Part shown: positions 9,224 to 19,092 of the stretch, one piece after another
How the letters are laid out: the number at the start of each line of letters is the position of its first letter
Numbering within the stretch: the first letter of the stretch is position 1
From: Marinoscillum pacificum
GTDB taxonomy: Bacteria; Bacteroidota; Bacteroidia; Cytophagales; Cyclobacteriaceae
Length of the DNA stretch: 64,000 nt
Reading direction: 5' to 3'
Assembly: GCF_024714495.1 (NCBI RefSeq)
Contig: NZ_JAMZMJ010000003.1
Coordinates: 186,001-250,000, forward strand
Notes under the pieces: model-generated
Databases searched by the model: none
The model's input: the letters and a program-made list of their open reading frames with translations, nothing else
Told to the model about the DNA's origin: nothing
Translations under genes and position numbers: made by a program

Positions 9224-10756
9224 ATGGAAATGATGATGAGATTACTATACGTTTTTGCTGTTCTTTCAATGTTGATTGGCTGCGGACCACAACTAAAACC
9301 GGTCTCTGAACAACGTAATCTCATTCCAGGAGAACTCCCGGATCCATCGATTATAGAAGTTGATGGAACTTATTATCTCACTGGATCTTCCAATGATTGG
9401 GGACCAGTCTACCCGATCTATCAATCGACAGATTTGAAGAATTGGAGCATTGTGACTTACGTTTTTGCAGAGCAACCTTCATGGACAATCAATAGTTTTT
9501 GGGCACCTGAGCTCTATTATCGAGATGGTAAATTCTATTGTTATTATACCGCCAGACGTACCGATGGTGTATCAGGGATTGGTGTGGCCGTAACTGATGA
9601 TATTACCAAGGGCTTTGAAGACAAAGGGCAAATCATTGAATGGGGAAGTGAAGCCATTGATGCGTTTGTCTATGAAGATCAGGACAAATTATATATCACC
9701 TGGAAAGCTTATGGCTTAAACCCAGATAAGCCAATTACTATATTAGGTTCTGAGTTGAGTGAAAATGGGTTGTCGTTGAAAGGAGCAGTATTTACCGTGT
9801 TAGAAGCTGATGCAGATGGATGGGAGCGAGGCGGAATAGAAGGTCAGTGCATTGTGAAAAAGGGAGATTATCTATATATGCTCTATTCTGGAAATGCTTG
9901 TTGTGGTAGTGGATGTGATTACATGGTAGGAGTGGCCAGGTCTAAGAGTATATTAGGTCCATGGGAAAAGTACGTTTCCAATCCATTGTTGAAAGGTAAT
10001 GCTCAATGGAAATGTCCAGGACATGGTACTGCTGTTGAGGTAAATGAAAATTGGCAATACGTGTATCATGCTTACAGTTCAGAAGGTTTTCCAAACATGG
10101 GACGTACCAATTTGATCAGTCAGATCAACTGGGACTCCAGTTCTGAATGGCCATATGTTGATATTCCCAATGATTCGACTGAAGTCAAGTTAGTAACCAC
10201 TGATTTTAAGGATGTGTTTGATGGTGAATCGATAAATTATAGGTGGAGATATGATATTCCTAACAATCACTTCACGGCTAGTTTGGATTCAGGAAAATTA
10301 CGATTATCTGAAACCGGTGAAGGAAACAATCCTTCAGGGGCAAGTTTAGTGATAGATCCTCAGGTTGCTGATTTTACCATGCAGACGACCATCAGTCAGC
10401 AGAATAATTCTTTAAAAGGATTGATTCTTTATGTGACCAAATCGAACAATCTTGGATTTGGAGTTGCTGGCGATAGTTTGGTTGTTTGGAAAGTGAAAGA
10501 TGGAGAGTTTTATGAGCTTGAGAAGATTGCTGTCAAGTCTGTTAACAAAATAGATTTGAAAGCGGATGTTGTTGATGCACAGGAGATTATGTTTTCATAT
10601 AAACTTGATAATGACGAATGGAAAACTATAAAAACTGCTGTCTCTGGAGATAATCTTGCCTGGTGGTCCTGGGGAACGAAAGCAGGGTTATTTGTCAAAG
10701 GAGCCGCTCACAATGGAGAAGGTGCTTTTGATGAGTTCAGCATTTCTTATCACTGA
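9224..10756 (+). CDS. Glycoside hydrolase family 43 lipoprotein
   Basis: 510 residues with a lipoprotein signal (LSMLIGC, Cys20). The five-bladed propeller of GH43 is recognisable: ELPDPSII supplies the general base Asp40, AIDAFVYEDQDKLYITW holds the pKa-modulating Asp, and GGIEGQCIV the acid Glu. An extra beta-rich domain from about residue 325 to the end resembles the C-terminal sandwich found in beta-xylosidase/arabinofuranosidase members. A CCGSGC cluster in the catalytic part is unusual. Expected activity is removal of arabinose or xylose from plant or algal polysaccharide at the cell surface; the exact bond cannot be told. It is divergent from the first sigma/FecR operon. Confidence 0.9.
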   Translation: MEMMMRLLYVFAVLSMLIGCGPQLKPVSEQRNLIPGELPDPSIIEVDGTYYLTGSSNDWGPVYPIYQSTDLKNWSIVTYVFAEQPSWTINSFWAPELYYRDGKFYCYYTARRTDGVSGIGVAVTDDITKGFEDKGQIIEWGSEAIDAFVYEDQDKLYITWKAYGLNPDKPITILGSELSENGLSLKGAVFTVLEADADGWERGGIEGQCIVKKGDYLYMLYSGNACCGSGCDYMVGVARSKSILGPWEKYVSNPLLKGNAQWKCPGHGTAVEVNENWQYVYHAYSSEGFPNMGRTNLISQINWDSSSEWPYVDIPNDSTEVKLVTTDFKDVFDGESINYRWRYDIPNNHFTASLDSGKLRLSETGEGNNPSGASLVIDPQVADFTMQTTISQQNNSLKGLILYVTKSNNLGFGVAGDSLVVWKVKDGEFYELEKIAVKSVNKIDLKADVVDAQEIMFSYKLDNDEWKTIKTAVSGDNLAWWSWGTKAGLFVKGAAHNGEGAFDEFSISYH

Positions 10757-10941
10757 TACAGGTGCGCTTAAAAAAGTATTTGAAATAAAAGGATTGGTAT
10801 GCTTTTGGTCTTTCATCCTATGAGGCCAATGTCTGTAGAGACTCAACATTTAAAGGTAAATGAAGATGATTTCGTTCCTCAATAAAAATGACTGATAGGT
10901 AACTTAAAACCTTCCTTGACTATGATAGGGTAATGTTTGTT

Positions 10942-11538
10942 TTACTTTTCGCACTGAGTATTGTAGAAAGTGACAATTTCCTGAGGTATTTTGAAATCTC
11001 CATTGGAGAGATTGCGCTTAAGATCAGGGCAATCAGAGAAGAAGGACGATAAAACTTTCTTTTTTAAGCCGAAAATTCCCTGCGTTGCTCGGGCCATTAC
11101 ATCTTCATTAGCTTTTTTGAGTAATGGAAAACGCGACGGTTGATCATCCATTCCATCTACCCAGTAGTAATAATACATGGATACAGGGCCTTCGGTTACT
11201 ACTTCTAAAAATTTCTCATTTCCTCCAAAATCAACAATTTGGTAATGGTTGGTTAAAATATTTAATTCAGGTACCGCTTGTAACCGGAATTTTCGATAAA
11301 TGTGATGACCAATACCTATTTCCTGAATTTCACTATGCGCATATTTTTTACGCTTCCGTTTTTGATTAGTCAGGCGAATTTTAGAAAAGTGTTTGTCTTT
11401 GGTAAGCAGTTGTTCATATCGATCAATCGATCCAAAAAGACTGTCTCCATTGGTCAATATCACATAGTCAGATTGGGCAGTTAGAGGGATTGATATTGAA
11501 CTGGAGAAAATCAGTAGAACTAATGAAAGCTTGATCAT
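10942..11538 (-). CDS. Hypothetical secreted protein
   Basis: 198 residues with a signal peptide (hydrophobic 4-19, cut after LTAQ). The mature start YVILTNGDSLFGSIDRY is a pattern seen in many uncharacterised exported proteins of Bacteroidota. A basic stretch (NQKRKRKKYAHSE) follows, and the rest is beta-rich. No enzyme motif was recognised. It lies alone on the minus strand between the GH43 gene and the second sigma factor gene, so a link to glycan use is only positional. Confidence 0.75.
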   Translation of the reverse strand: MIKLSLVLLIFSSSISIPLTAQSDYVILTNGDSLFGSIDRYEQLLTKDKHFSKIRLTNQKRKRKKYAHSEIQEIGIGHHIYRKFRLQAVPELNILTNHYQIVDFGGNEKFLEVVTEGPVSMYYYYWVDGMDDQPSRFPLLKKANEDVMARATQGIFGLKKKVLSSFFSDCPDLKRNLSNGDFKIPQEIVTFYNTQCEK

Positions 11539-11824
11539 GATGAAAAATACAGTTTCTTCGTCAAATCAAGATGCAAGTTGAGGAAAAAATGGCTTGGTGA
11601 TTTTACTTCCTTCATAACTCATCAATTCATCAGTCAGATCTAATTTCAATTTGTCATTAGAATGCTGGATGAGTACTAGTAAAAACAGTTGTGTGTAGAT
11701 TATTTGATTTTTCAAGCTAAGCAATTATCGATAGGAGAACTTGTAGACTTTTTATGACTAATTCATTTCATTTTTCTTAATTTGTGCGTTATTCTGAAGT
11801 GTTTTCTTAGTCTTTTGGTTTAAA

Positions 11825-12469
11825 ATGTCTCGTAAAATTCACAAATTATCAATTGCGGTTCCCCAGTCTGAACAAGAATGGGAAATCTACTTTGAGGTGA
11901 TTTATAAGGAATATTTTAAAAGATTATATGCATATGCCAGAGCCATCGTCGATTCTCAGAGTCTGGCAAAAGATGTTGTTTCCGATTTGTTTTTGGGTTT
12001 ATGGAAGAATAAAGAAAACCTTGGTCAAGTGGATGATCTTGAGGTTTACTTATTTGTTTCTACTCGCAATCAAGCCGTTCAGGCCTTAAAGAAGAATCAA
12101 GCTATGCCATTATCTAAGGAGTCTCTTGAGATCAAATTGGAGTCAATTGATTACATCAATCCTGAAGAGCTATTATTAGAAAAGGAACTTCTTGTATTAT
12201 TGAAGAAAGTAACAGCTGAATTGCCAGATCAATGTCGATTGATTTTTGAACTATCCATTGAGAGAGGTCTTAAAAACTCAGAGATTGCAAAGGAATTAGG
12301 GATATCTCCAGTGACCGTGAAAAGTCAGAAAAGGAAGGCACAAACCAAGCTTAAAGCGGCAATTTTAAAATATTATCATGATCATGATGATTCTAATTTG
12401 CCTGATATCCGAATGATTAGCCAGTATCTCCTGTTAACTGGTGTTATCAATTATGATTTGTTTGGTTAA
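11825..12469 (+). CDS. ECF RNA polymerase sigma factor of the SusCD locus
   Basis: 214 residues. Region 2 at about 25-90 (YKEYFKRLYAYARAIVDSQS, DVVSDLFLGLWKN) and region 4 at about 140-190 (LPDQCRLIFELSIERGLKNS, then SPVTVKSQKRKAQTKL) give the Bacteroidetes family 1 sigma-70 type. A C-terminal tail of about 25 residues ends in a hydrophobic stretch. The fecR gene starts 136 bp downstream and susC/susD follow, so this factor probably activates the SusCD operon when the receptor is loaded. Confidence 0.95.
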   Translation: MSRKIHKLSIAVPQSEQEWEIYFEVIYKEYFKRLYAYARAIVDSQSLAKDVVSDLFLGLWKNKENLGQVDDLEVYLFVSTRNQAVQALKKNQAMPLSKESLEIKLESIDYINPEELLLEKELLVLLKKVTAELPDQCRLIFELSIERGLKNSEIAKELGISPVTVKSQKRKAQTKLKAAILKYYHDHDDSNLPDIRMISQYLLLTGVINYDLFG

Positions 12470-12605
12470 TTGCCCAATTCATTGAGGAAGTAGTTGGTGA
12501 AATAAGGTATTTGTTGATTTGAATGCAATTATTTAAAACTTTGAGCGCCTTTTGCTTTGTTTCAGACTCCTTAATATGTAGCGCAGTTAAAGCGCCACCT
12601 ATTAT

Positions 12606-13583
12606 ATGGAAGACCTACTATACAAGTATCTAAATAATGAGCTATCTCAAGAAGAATGGGTGGAGCTACGTCACTGGTTAGATAAGAGCGACCTTAACAA
12701 AACAACACTTAATAACCTTAAATCTTTCACATCTAACATCAGTCATGAGGCAGATGAGTTAGAGCAATTAGTGTGGAAAGAGTTAAAACTTGCCAATCAA
12801 GCAAATAAGCAGGTGTACCCAAAGTCTTCCCGTACATTATGGCCTTTCTTAAAAGTGGCTGCAGTTTTTCTAATTCTTTCAGCCTTGACAGTTCTTGCTT
12901 ATCGGTTATATCATCAGAAAGCAGAACCTCAACAGGTTTTAATATCGATAATCATCAAAGAAGCTCCTATGGGGAGCAAAATAAAAACCAGATTACCAGA
13001 TGGAACTACTGTTACTCTAAACGCTGGATCAAAGCTTTACTATCCAGAGTCATTTACCAATGAACATAGAATTGTTCAACTAGAAGGTGAAGCTTTTTTT
13101 GACGTTACTCATGATCCTGAGAAACCGTTTTTTGTTGAGTTTAATGATAGCGAAGTAAAGGTATTGGGTACTTCGTTTAATATAAGAGCATATCAGGAGG
13201 AGCAAACCTCTGCAGTCTCTGTGGCTACTGGTAAGGTGTCCTTCAAGTCTCAGGACGATGAATTAATTCTATTGCCTATGCAAATGGGTGTTCAAAACCA
13301 TCAAACATCAGAGATGACTAAAAAGAAAGTCGATCAGCTAGAGGCTTTCGGATGGACAGAAAAAATTCTTTATTTCAACCATACAACATTTGATAAGGTG
13401 ATTAAAGATCTCGAGCGTTGGTATGGCGTCAATTTTGAAATCAATGGAGACTTTACTCCTCTTGGTACTTTTTCAGGAGAGTTTAGAAATGAGTCACTTA
13501 ATCAAGTATTGCAGGGATTAGCACATATCTACCATTTTGACTTCAAGATCGAAAAAGGTCATGTGACACTTGATAAAAAATAA
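12606..13583 (+). CDS. FecR-family anti-sigma factor of the SusCD locus
   Basis: 325 residues. An N-terminal sigma-binding segment (about 1-75) is followed by one membrane helix at about 81-98. The FecR domain (about 120-215) has SKIKTRLPDGTTVTLNAGS, LEGEAFFDV and VKVLGTSFNI. A DUF4974 module at about 245-325 begins EAFGWTEKILYFNHTTFD. It sits between the sigma factor gene and susC and should pass the signal from SusC's STN domain to the sigma factor. Confidence 0.95.
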   Translation: MEDLLYKYLNNELSQEEWVELRHWLDKSDLNKTTLNNLKSFTSNISHEADELEQLVWKELKLANQANKQVYPKSSRTLWPFLKVAAVFLILSALTVLAYRLYHQKAEPQQVLISIIIKEAPMGSKIKTRLPDGTTVTLNAGSKLYYPESFTNEHRIVQLEGEAFFDVTHDPEKPFFVEFNDSEVKVLGTSFNIRAYQEEQTSAVSVATGKVSFKSQDDELILLPMQMGVQNHQTSEMTKKKVDQLEAFGWTEKILYFNHTTFDKVIKDLERWYGVNFEINGDFTPLGTFSGEFRNESLNQVLQGLAHIYHFDFKIEKGHVTLDKK

Positions 13584-13661
13584 GCATAATAACCATAATC
13601 TATAACCAAACTAAAACCCTTATGATATCCAGAGAACCCTAGCTACTTAACCAAAAAAGAA

Positions 13662-13706
13662 CCCACAAGTCCTGTTTTGTCTGCGAAACGGTACAGGAAA
13701 TGTGGG
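13662..13706 (+). promoter_or_regulatory. Hairpin in the susC 5' leader
   Basis: Between fecR and susC lies an extended hairpin. CCCACA (13662-13667) pairs with TGTGGG (13701-13706), and inside it CCTGT (13671-13675) pairs with ACAGG (13693-13697). The two helices are separated by an AGT/AAA internal loop, and there is a further short GTTT/AAAC closing. It ends 40 nt before the susC start. No T-run follows, so it is not an intrinsic terminator. It could be a leader element that stabilises the susCD message or binds a small RNA; the function is inferred. Confidence 0.5.
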
Positions 13707-13745
13707 CCACAGTTTCGATAAATCATTTACCAAAACCTAATTTTT

Positions 13746-16700
13746 ATGGAATCAAAATTACATAAAATAGTTATTACTATGTCCAAAATGTGCATATACG
13801 CAATAGTTATACAGCTTTCTGTATACACATTGGCATTTGCTATGGACGGAAAGGCGCAAAATAAAAGCGTCAATGAGATTCGGGTGAACCTGAACCTAAA
13901 AGCTCCTACCAAACTCAATAAGGTGCTGGAGTCCATAGAGAAAAATACAGAATTCTACTTTTCGTTCAGAGACAATGAGGTGAAGAGTTCTGCATACAGA
14001 CTAAATTCAATAACTGAACAAACGACTCTTGGAGATCTGTTAATGGATATTTCCGAGCAGACAGATCTGTCATTCAAGCGGATTAATAACAATATCTACA
14101 TTTCCAAGAAGGAAGATGAAGGAAATAATGGAATTGAAGAAATAATCCAGGAGGATATAGAGATCTCAGGTATTGTAACCGATGAAAAAGGTGAGCCTCT
14201 TCCTGGAGCAACTATTGTCGAAAAAGGAACTTCAAATGGAACTATTACTGATGCTGATGGTTCGTTTAAACTTTCTGTATCAGAAGGAACTACTATAGTG
14301 GTAGGGTTTCTAGGTTATTTACCACAGGAGATTACCTTATCGGGTCAATCAAGCTTAAGGGTAACATTGATAGAAGACCTCACCAATTTAGATGAAGTCG
14401 TAGTTGTAGCATTTGGTACACAGAAGGAGTATTCAATCGTAGGTTCTGTATCTACTATTGAGCCAAATAGGCTACAAAACAGCACTAAGCGATCTCTTAG
14501 TAATAATCTAGGGGGGCAAATATCAGGAATCATTGCCGTGCAGCGCTCAGGTGAACCAGGGTATGATAACTCTAACTTTTGGATCAGAGGGATATCCACT
14601 TTTGCCGGAGCTCGATCACCACTCGTTTTGATTGATGGAGTGGAGCGTTCTTTAAATAACATTGATCCTGCAGAGATTGCCTCATTTTCCGTATTGAAAG
14701 ACGCGGCTGCTAGTGCTGTATATGGTGTGAGAGGTGCCAACGGTGTAATATTGATCAATACCAAACGTGGACAGATAGGAAAACCTTCGGTTGATATTCG
14801 GTATGAACAAGGATATACGCAACCTGTGAAGTTGCCGGAGTTTTTAGGAGCAGCTGATTATTTAACCCTGTTGAATGATATTGCATTGGAGTCTGGTCAG
14901 CCTCAACCTTACACAGATGAGCGGATACAGAATATTAGAGATAATGTAGATCCGGATTTGTATTCGGATGTCAACTGGTTGGATGCGATTACGAATGATC
15001 ATGCTTCCAATAGTCGATTAAACCTAACAGTTTCTGGAGGGAACGAAATCTTAAGATATTCTTTGGTGAGTTCCTTTTATGGAGAAAATGGAATCATCGC
15101 ACGAGATGACGCACAGTCGTGGGATTCATCTATGAAACTTCGCAGATACAATATGAGATCCAATGTTGACATTAATTTGACCAAGTCAACTTTGTTGAGA
15201 GTCAATATTGGTGGTTATTTGATGGATGAAAATAGGCCGCCTCAGTCTATAGATAATTTATTTGGAAGAGCGTTCGAGACACCTCCTTTTGTGCATCCAA
15301 CCATTTATTCTTCAGGTGAAATACCAGTAGTTCCTCAACGAGATAATCCATGGGCTCTTGCCACTCAAACTGGTTATGAAAGACGCAGTGGGAGCAAATT
15401 GGAATCATTGTTTTCGATCAACCAGGACCTAGATAATATTCTTCCAGGATTGAAAACGAAGGCACTTTTCGCATTTGATAGATACTCGAGCAACGGTGTT
15501 TTGAGAAGTAAAAGCCCGGATTATTACAATCCAGCAGTAGGCAGAAATGAAGATGGAAGTTTGGATTTAATTATTTATCAATATGGGCAAGATTTTCTTG
15601 GATATGAAGCAACATCTGAATGGGGTGATAAAAATATCTACTCGCAATGGGATTTGACTTATACGAGAAACTTTGGTAAGAATTATGTCGACTTGATGTT
15701 TCTGTACAATCAGCGAAACTATGATAATGGTGATCGCTTGCCATTTAGAAACCAGGGGATAGCCGGAAGATTCTCTTATGCATATGATCATAGATATGTT
15801 GCCGAGGTGAATTTTGGATATAATGGCTCAGAGAATTTTGCTGAAGGGCAGCGCTATGGATTGTTTCCTTCAATAGCCGTGGGTTGGCTGTTGAGTGAAG
15901 AGCCTTTCATGGCGTCATACAAGAATGTGTTTGATAAAATTAAGTTCAGAGCTTCCTATGGCCTGGTTGGTAATGATCAAATAGACGGAAGACGGTTTGC
16001 TTACATAACTACTATTGGAGATACTAACGGTTATACCTGGGGAGTAAACAATGATTACTCCAGAGCGGGGCGTACGGAAGGAGATTACGGAGTATCTAAT
16101 TTAACCTGGGAAACGGTTACTAAAGCCAATATTGGTCTGGAATTGGGTGTTTTCAACAGTGTTAAACTTCAGGCAGATGTGTTTAAGGAAGTCAGGGATG
16201 ATATATTCATGCAGCGCAGGTCTGTGCCAGGTTCTAGTGGCTTTGTGAATACGCCTTGGGCCAATTATGGTAAAGTTGACAACAGAGGTATTGATCTTTC
16301 ATTGAATGTAAACAACAATATCTCGCGTGACTTCAATGTCTCCATGTGGGGAACATTTACTTATGCAGTTAATGAAATTCTAGAGCAAGATGAACCAAGT
16401 ACCATCATTGGCACCAATAGATCCTCTACAGGTAAACCTGTAAATCAAATCTTCGGATTGATTGCTGAAGGACTATTTACAGAGTCCGATTTTGCTAATG
16501 TGGAAACAGGTGAATTGCTAGAATCTGTACCTGGCCACACCTTCGGACCTGTGAGACCTGGAGATATCAAATATCAGGATGTTAATGAAGATGGAGTTAT
16601 CAATGATCTGGATAGAACTGCAATTGGCGGAACTGTAGATCCTCAAATTATCTATGGGTTTGGATTAAATATGAGGTACAAGAGTTTAGATTTTGGTGTT

Positions 16701-17126
16701 TTCTTCCAGGGTAATGCCTTAACCTATAGAATGATTGGTGGTTCGTCGTTCATTCCAGGGTCTAATAATGGTGCATTGGGTAATTACTTTTCTAATGCCG
16801 ATGATCGATGGACAGTTGAGAACCCAAGTCAGGATGTCTTCTGGCCAAGACTTTCTAACTATCAACACGCTAACAATAACCAGGCTTCTACCTGGTGGCT
16901 TAAAGACATGAGCATGTTAAGAATGAAAAACATAGAGATAGGATATAATTTCCCTGTCGCTATCATTAACAAAATTCACATGAAAGATGCCCGTGTTTTT
17001 GTTAGGGGGGACAATTTGTTGACATTCTCAGGATTTGATCTTTGGGATCCGGAATTAGATACAGGTAATGGTTTTAGATACCCTATTATGAGATCTTTCT
17101 CTGCAGGTCTAAACTTCAATTTTTAA
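13746..17126 (+). CDS. susC: SusC/RagA-type TonB-linked outer membrane transporter with STN domain
   Basis: 1126 residues. Order: signal region; STN domain at about 45-118; carboxypeptidase-regulatory-like domain at about 138-205 (SGIVTDEKGEPLPGATIVEK); TonB box and plug (VVVVAFGTQKEYSIVGSVST, then LVLIDGVERSLNNIDP and GVRGANGVILI); and a long 22-strand barrel ending in ...LNFNF, a typical aromatic C-terminus. SusC proteins pull glycan oligomers through the outer membrane under a SusD lid. The STN domain identifies this one as the receptor of the sigma/FecR pair just upstream. susD follows after 29 bp. The substrate is not told by sequence; a neighbouring GH43 suggests an arabinose- or xylose-containing glycan. 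Confidence 0.96.
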   Translation: MESKLHKIVITMSKMCIYAIVIQLSVYTLAFAMDGKAQNKSVNEIRVNLNLKAPTKLNKVLESIEKNTEFYFSFRDNEVKSSAYRLNSITEQTTLGDLLMDISEQTDLSFKRINNNIYISKKEDEGNNGIEEIIQEDIEISGIVTDEKGEPLPGATIVEKGTSNGTITDADGSFKLSVSEGTTIVVGFLGYLPQEITLSGQSSLRVTLIEDLTNLDEVVVVAFGTQKEYSIVGSVSTIEPNRLQNSTKRSLSNNLGGQISGIIAVQRSGEPGYDNSNFWIRGISTFAGARSPLVLIDGVERSLNNIDPAEIASFSVLKDAAASAVYGVRGANGVILINTKRGQIGKPSVDIRYEQGYTQPVKLPEFLGAADYLTLLNDIALESGQPQPYTDERIQNIRDNVDPDLYSDVNWLDAITNDHASNSRLNLTVSGGNEILRYSLVSSFYGENGIIARDDAQSWDSSMKLRRYNMRSNVDINLTKSTLLRVNIGGYLMDENRPPQSIDNLFGRAFETPPFVHPTIYSSGEIPVVPQRDNPWALATQTGYERRSGSKLESLFSINQDLDNILPGLKTKALFAFDRYSSNGVLRSKSPDYYNPAVGRNEDGSLDLIIYQYGQDFLGYEATSEWGDKNIYSQWDLTYTRNFGKNYVDLMFLYNQRNYDNGDRLPFRNQGIAGRFSYAYDHRYVAEVNFGYNGSENFAEGQRYGLFPSIAVGWLLSEEPFMASYKNVFDKIKFRASYGLVGNDQIDGRRFAYITTIGDTNGYTWGVNNDYSRAGRTEGDYGVSNLTWETVTKANIGLELGVFNSVKLQADVFKEVRDDIFMQRRSVPGSSGFVNTPWANYGKVDNRGIDLSLNVNNNISRDFNVSMWGTFTYAVNEILEQDEPSTIIGTNRSSTGKPVNQIFGLIAEGLFTESDFANVETGELLESVPGHTFGPVRPGDIKYQDVNEDGVINDLDRTAIGGTVDPQIIYGFGLNMRYKSLDFGVFFQGNALTYRMIGGSSFIPGSNNGALGNYFSNADDRWTVENPSQDVFWPRLSNYQHANNNQASTWWLKDMSMLRMKNIEIGYNFPVAIINKIHMKDARVFVRGDNLLTFSGFDLWDPELDTGNGFRYPIMRSFSAGLNFNF

Positions 17127-17155
17127 TCAATCAGGAAAGAAAATATAACTCAATC

Positions 17156-19009
17156 ATGAAGATCTTAAGATATATTTTAATAATCTCAGTATTGACCTCT
17201 GTAAGTGCGTGTTCTGATTATTTGGACAAAATGCCTGATGATCAATTAACACTAGAAATGGTGTTCAATGATAAAACCAGAACCGAAGATTGGCTGGCAG
17301 GAATCTATTCCAATATTCCAGATCCATATTGGGGTTTCGCCAGATCCATTGGCTATGACGCACTATCAGATGATATGGCACCATCGGCTAGATGGGAGCA
17401 ATGGGGTTGGGGAGTGATAGGTAAACAGACTGGCAATTGGAATACTGCCACAGGTTGGGATCCAAATTACTGGTCAGAGTTGCCTAAGCGCATACGAGCT
17501 GCTTATATATTCATGGAGAATGTAAGACCAAATCCTTCACAAAAGGTGACGGAAGTAGAGGTGGAAAATATGAAAAATGAAGCCAGGTTTCTGATTGCTT
17601 ATTATTACTGGCTGATGTTGGAAGCATATGGTCCAGTACCCTTTACACTTGGTCTTACAGCTAGCGACGCTTCTGAAGAAGAACTGTTTATTGGCCAGAC
17701 ACCATTTGACCAGATTGTAGATTGGATTGACTCTGAACTTGTGCAGTTGTCTACCTTATTGCCCGATAGTTATTCAGAAAACCAGAAGTTTGGTAGAGCT
17801 ACTTCCATTATGTGTTTAGCCGTTCGTGCCAGGATGCTATTGTTTGCTGCAAGTCCTTTGACTAATGGAAATCCTGATTACGCAGGACATGTTAACGACA
17901 AAGGCGAGGAATTATTCAATTCAACTTATGATCCTGGAAAATGGAATAGGGCAGCGTTAGCTTCCAAAGAGCTGATAGATGCTGCAGACGCTGCGGGTCA
18001 TGAGTTGTATTATGAGTACAATGATGATGGTACAATAGACCCATTTTTGTCATATCAAAACATGATGTTCAAAAGATCTTCAGATGGTAATAGGGAAATA
18101 CTTTTTTCCAGACCAAATTGTGATACCTGGGAATATGATAAACATGCGCAACCAAGAGGAACTGGAGGTAATGGTGGTATGAGTGTTACTCAGTCATTGG
18201 TGGATGCATTTTTCATGAAAAATGGTTTGCCAATAGATGATCCTAACTCTGGTTATACAGAAGATGGCTTTTCTACAGAACCAGAATTTAGAAATACTAA
18301 ATGGATAGAAGTACAAGGAAATCAAGAAGGTAATGAGGGTAAAGTGACCCTTGAGGGAACTTATAACATGTACTGCAATCGCGAGCCCCGTTTTTATATT
18401 TCTGTTTTGTATAATAGGGCCTGGTTTAGAAGAGAAGATCGAACTACTCGGTTTTTAAGTGAGGAATGGGATGGAGGACCTACTCATGATGCTCCTCAAA
18501 ATGGGTATTTGGTAAGAAAAAAGGTACATCCTGATCATGATCCAAGAAATGGAATCAATCCTTATCGCCCTGGAATTCTTTACAGACTTGGAGAGGCATA
18601 TCTAAACTATGCCGAAGCACTCAATGAAAGTAGTCCTGGAAATCCTGATATTTTAACTTACGTCAATCTAATTCGCGAACGAGCGGGAATTCCTGGTTTG
18701 CCTAGTGGCTTAGGGCAGGATGAAATGAGAGAAGCAATCAGAAGAGAACGTCGTGTTGAGCTCAACTGTGAAGGGATTCGTTATGATGATATTCGTAGAT
18801 GGAAGATGGGGGAAGAAGTTCTGAACGCACCATTTATGGGAATGAATTTCAATGGCACGCAGATTAGTGATGATGAAAATAATCCGGATGCATACTTTAT
18901 TAGGACTATGTATCAGCAACGTGTTTTCACTAAGAAAAATTACTGGTTTCCTGTACCTCAATCAGAAAGAGATAAGAACCCTAATCTGGTTCAAAATCCA
19001 TATTGGTAA
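17156..19009 (+). CDS. susD: SusD/RagB-family glycan-binding lipoprotein
   Basis: 617 residues with lipoprotein signal (SVSACSDYLDK, Cys19 or so), surface-exposed. The TPR-like helical fold of the family is recognisable from YYWLMLEAYGPVPFT, the ARMLLFAASPLTNG stretch, and the conserved C-terminal block YRLGEAYLNYAEALNES ... REAIRRERRVEL ... DDIRRWK. It forms the lid over SusC and captures glycans at the cell surface. It is the last gene of the plus-strand operon and ends 32 bp before a hairpin terminator shared with ssrA. Confidence 0.96.
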   Translation: MKILRYILIISVLTSVSACSDYLDKMPDDQLTLEMVFNDKTRTEDWLAGIYSNIPDPYWGFARSIGYDALSDDMAPSARWEQWGWGVIGKQTGNWNTATGWDPNYWSELPKRIRAAYIFMENVRPNPSQKVTEVEVENMKNEARFLIAYYYWLMLEAYGPVPFTLGLTASDASEEELFIGQTPFDQIVDWIDSELVQLSTLLPDSYSENQKFGRATSIMCLAVRARMLLFAASPLTNGNPDYAGHVNDKGEELFNSTYDPGKWNRAALASKELIDAADAAGHELYYEYNDDGTIDPFLSYQNMMFKRSSDGNREILFSRPNCDTWEYDKHAQPRGTGGNGGMSVTQSLVDAFFMKNGLPIDDPNSGYTEDGFSTEPEFRNTKWIEVQGNQEGNEGKVTLEGTYNMYCNREPRFYISVLYNRAWFRREDRTTRFLSEEWDGGPTHDAPQNGYLVRKKVHPDHDPRNGINPYRPGILYRLGEAYLNYAEALNESSPGNPDILTYVNLIRERAGIPGLPSGLGQDEMREAIRRERRVELNCEGIRYDDIRRWKMGEEVLNAPFMGMNFNGTQISDDENNPDAYFIRTMYQQRVFTKKNYWFPVPQSERDKNPNLVQNPYW

Positions 19010-19041
19010 GTATTTGTAATAGATATAAGGAAGTAACATAA

Positions 19042-19068
19042 AAAAGCCTCGCTCAATGCGAGGCTTTT
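19042..19068. terminator. Bidirectional terminator between susD and ssrA
   Basis: A perfect 11-bp stem (AAAAGCCTCGC with GCGAGGCTTTT) around a TCAAT loop, with T-runs on both strands. It serves susD on the plus strand and ssrA on the minus strand: the mature 3' end of tmRNA lies at 19075, only 7 nt before the stem. Confidence 0.92.
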
Positions 19069-19092
19069 ATTTTGTGGAGTCGGAGGGATTCG

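Noticed and set aside
19075-19092. Possible end of a stand-alone tRNA gene (CGAATCCCTCCGACTCCA)
   Set aside because: The 7-bp acceptor partner lies at the tmRNA 5' end over 1 kb away and the intron P10 guide pairs with it; it is ssrA exon 2.
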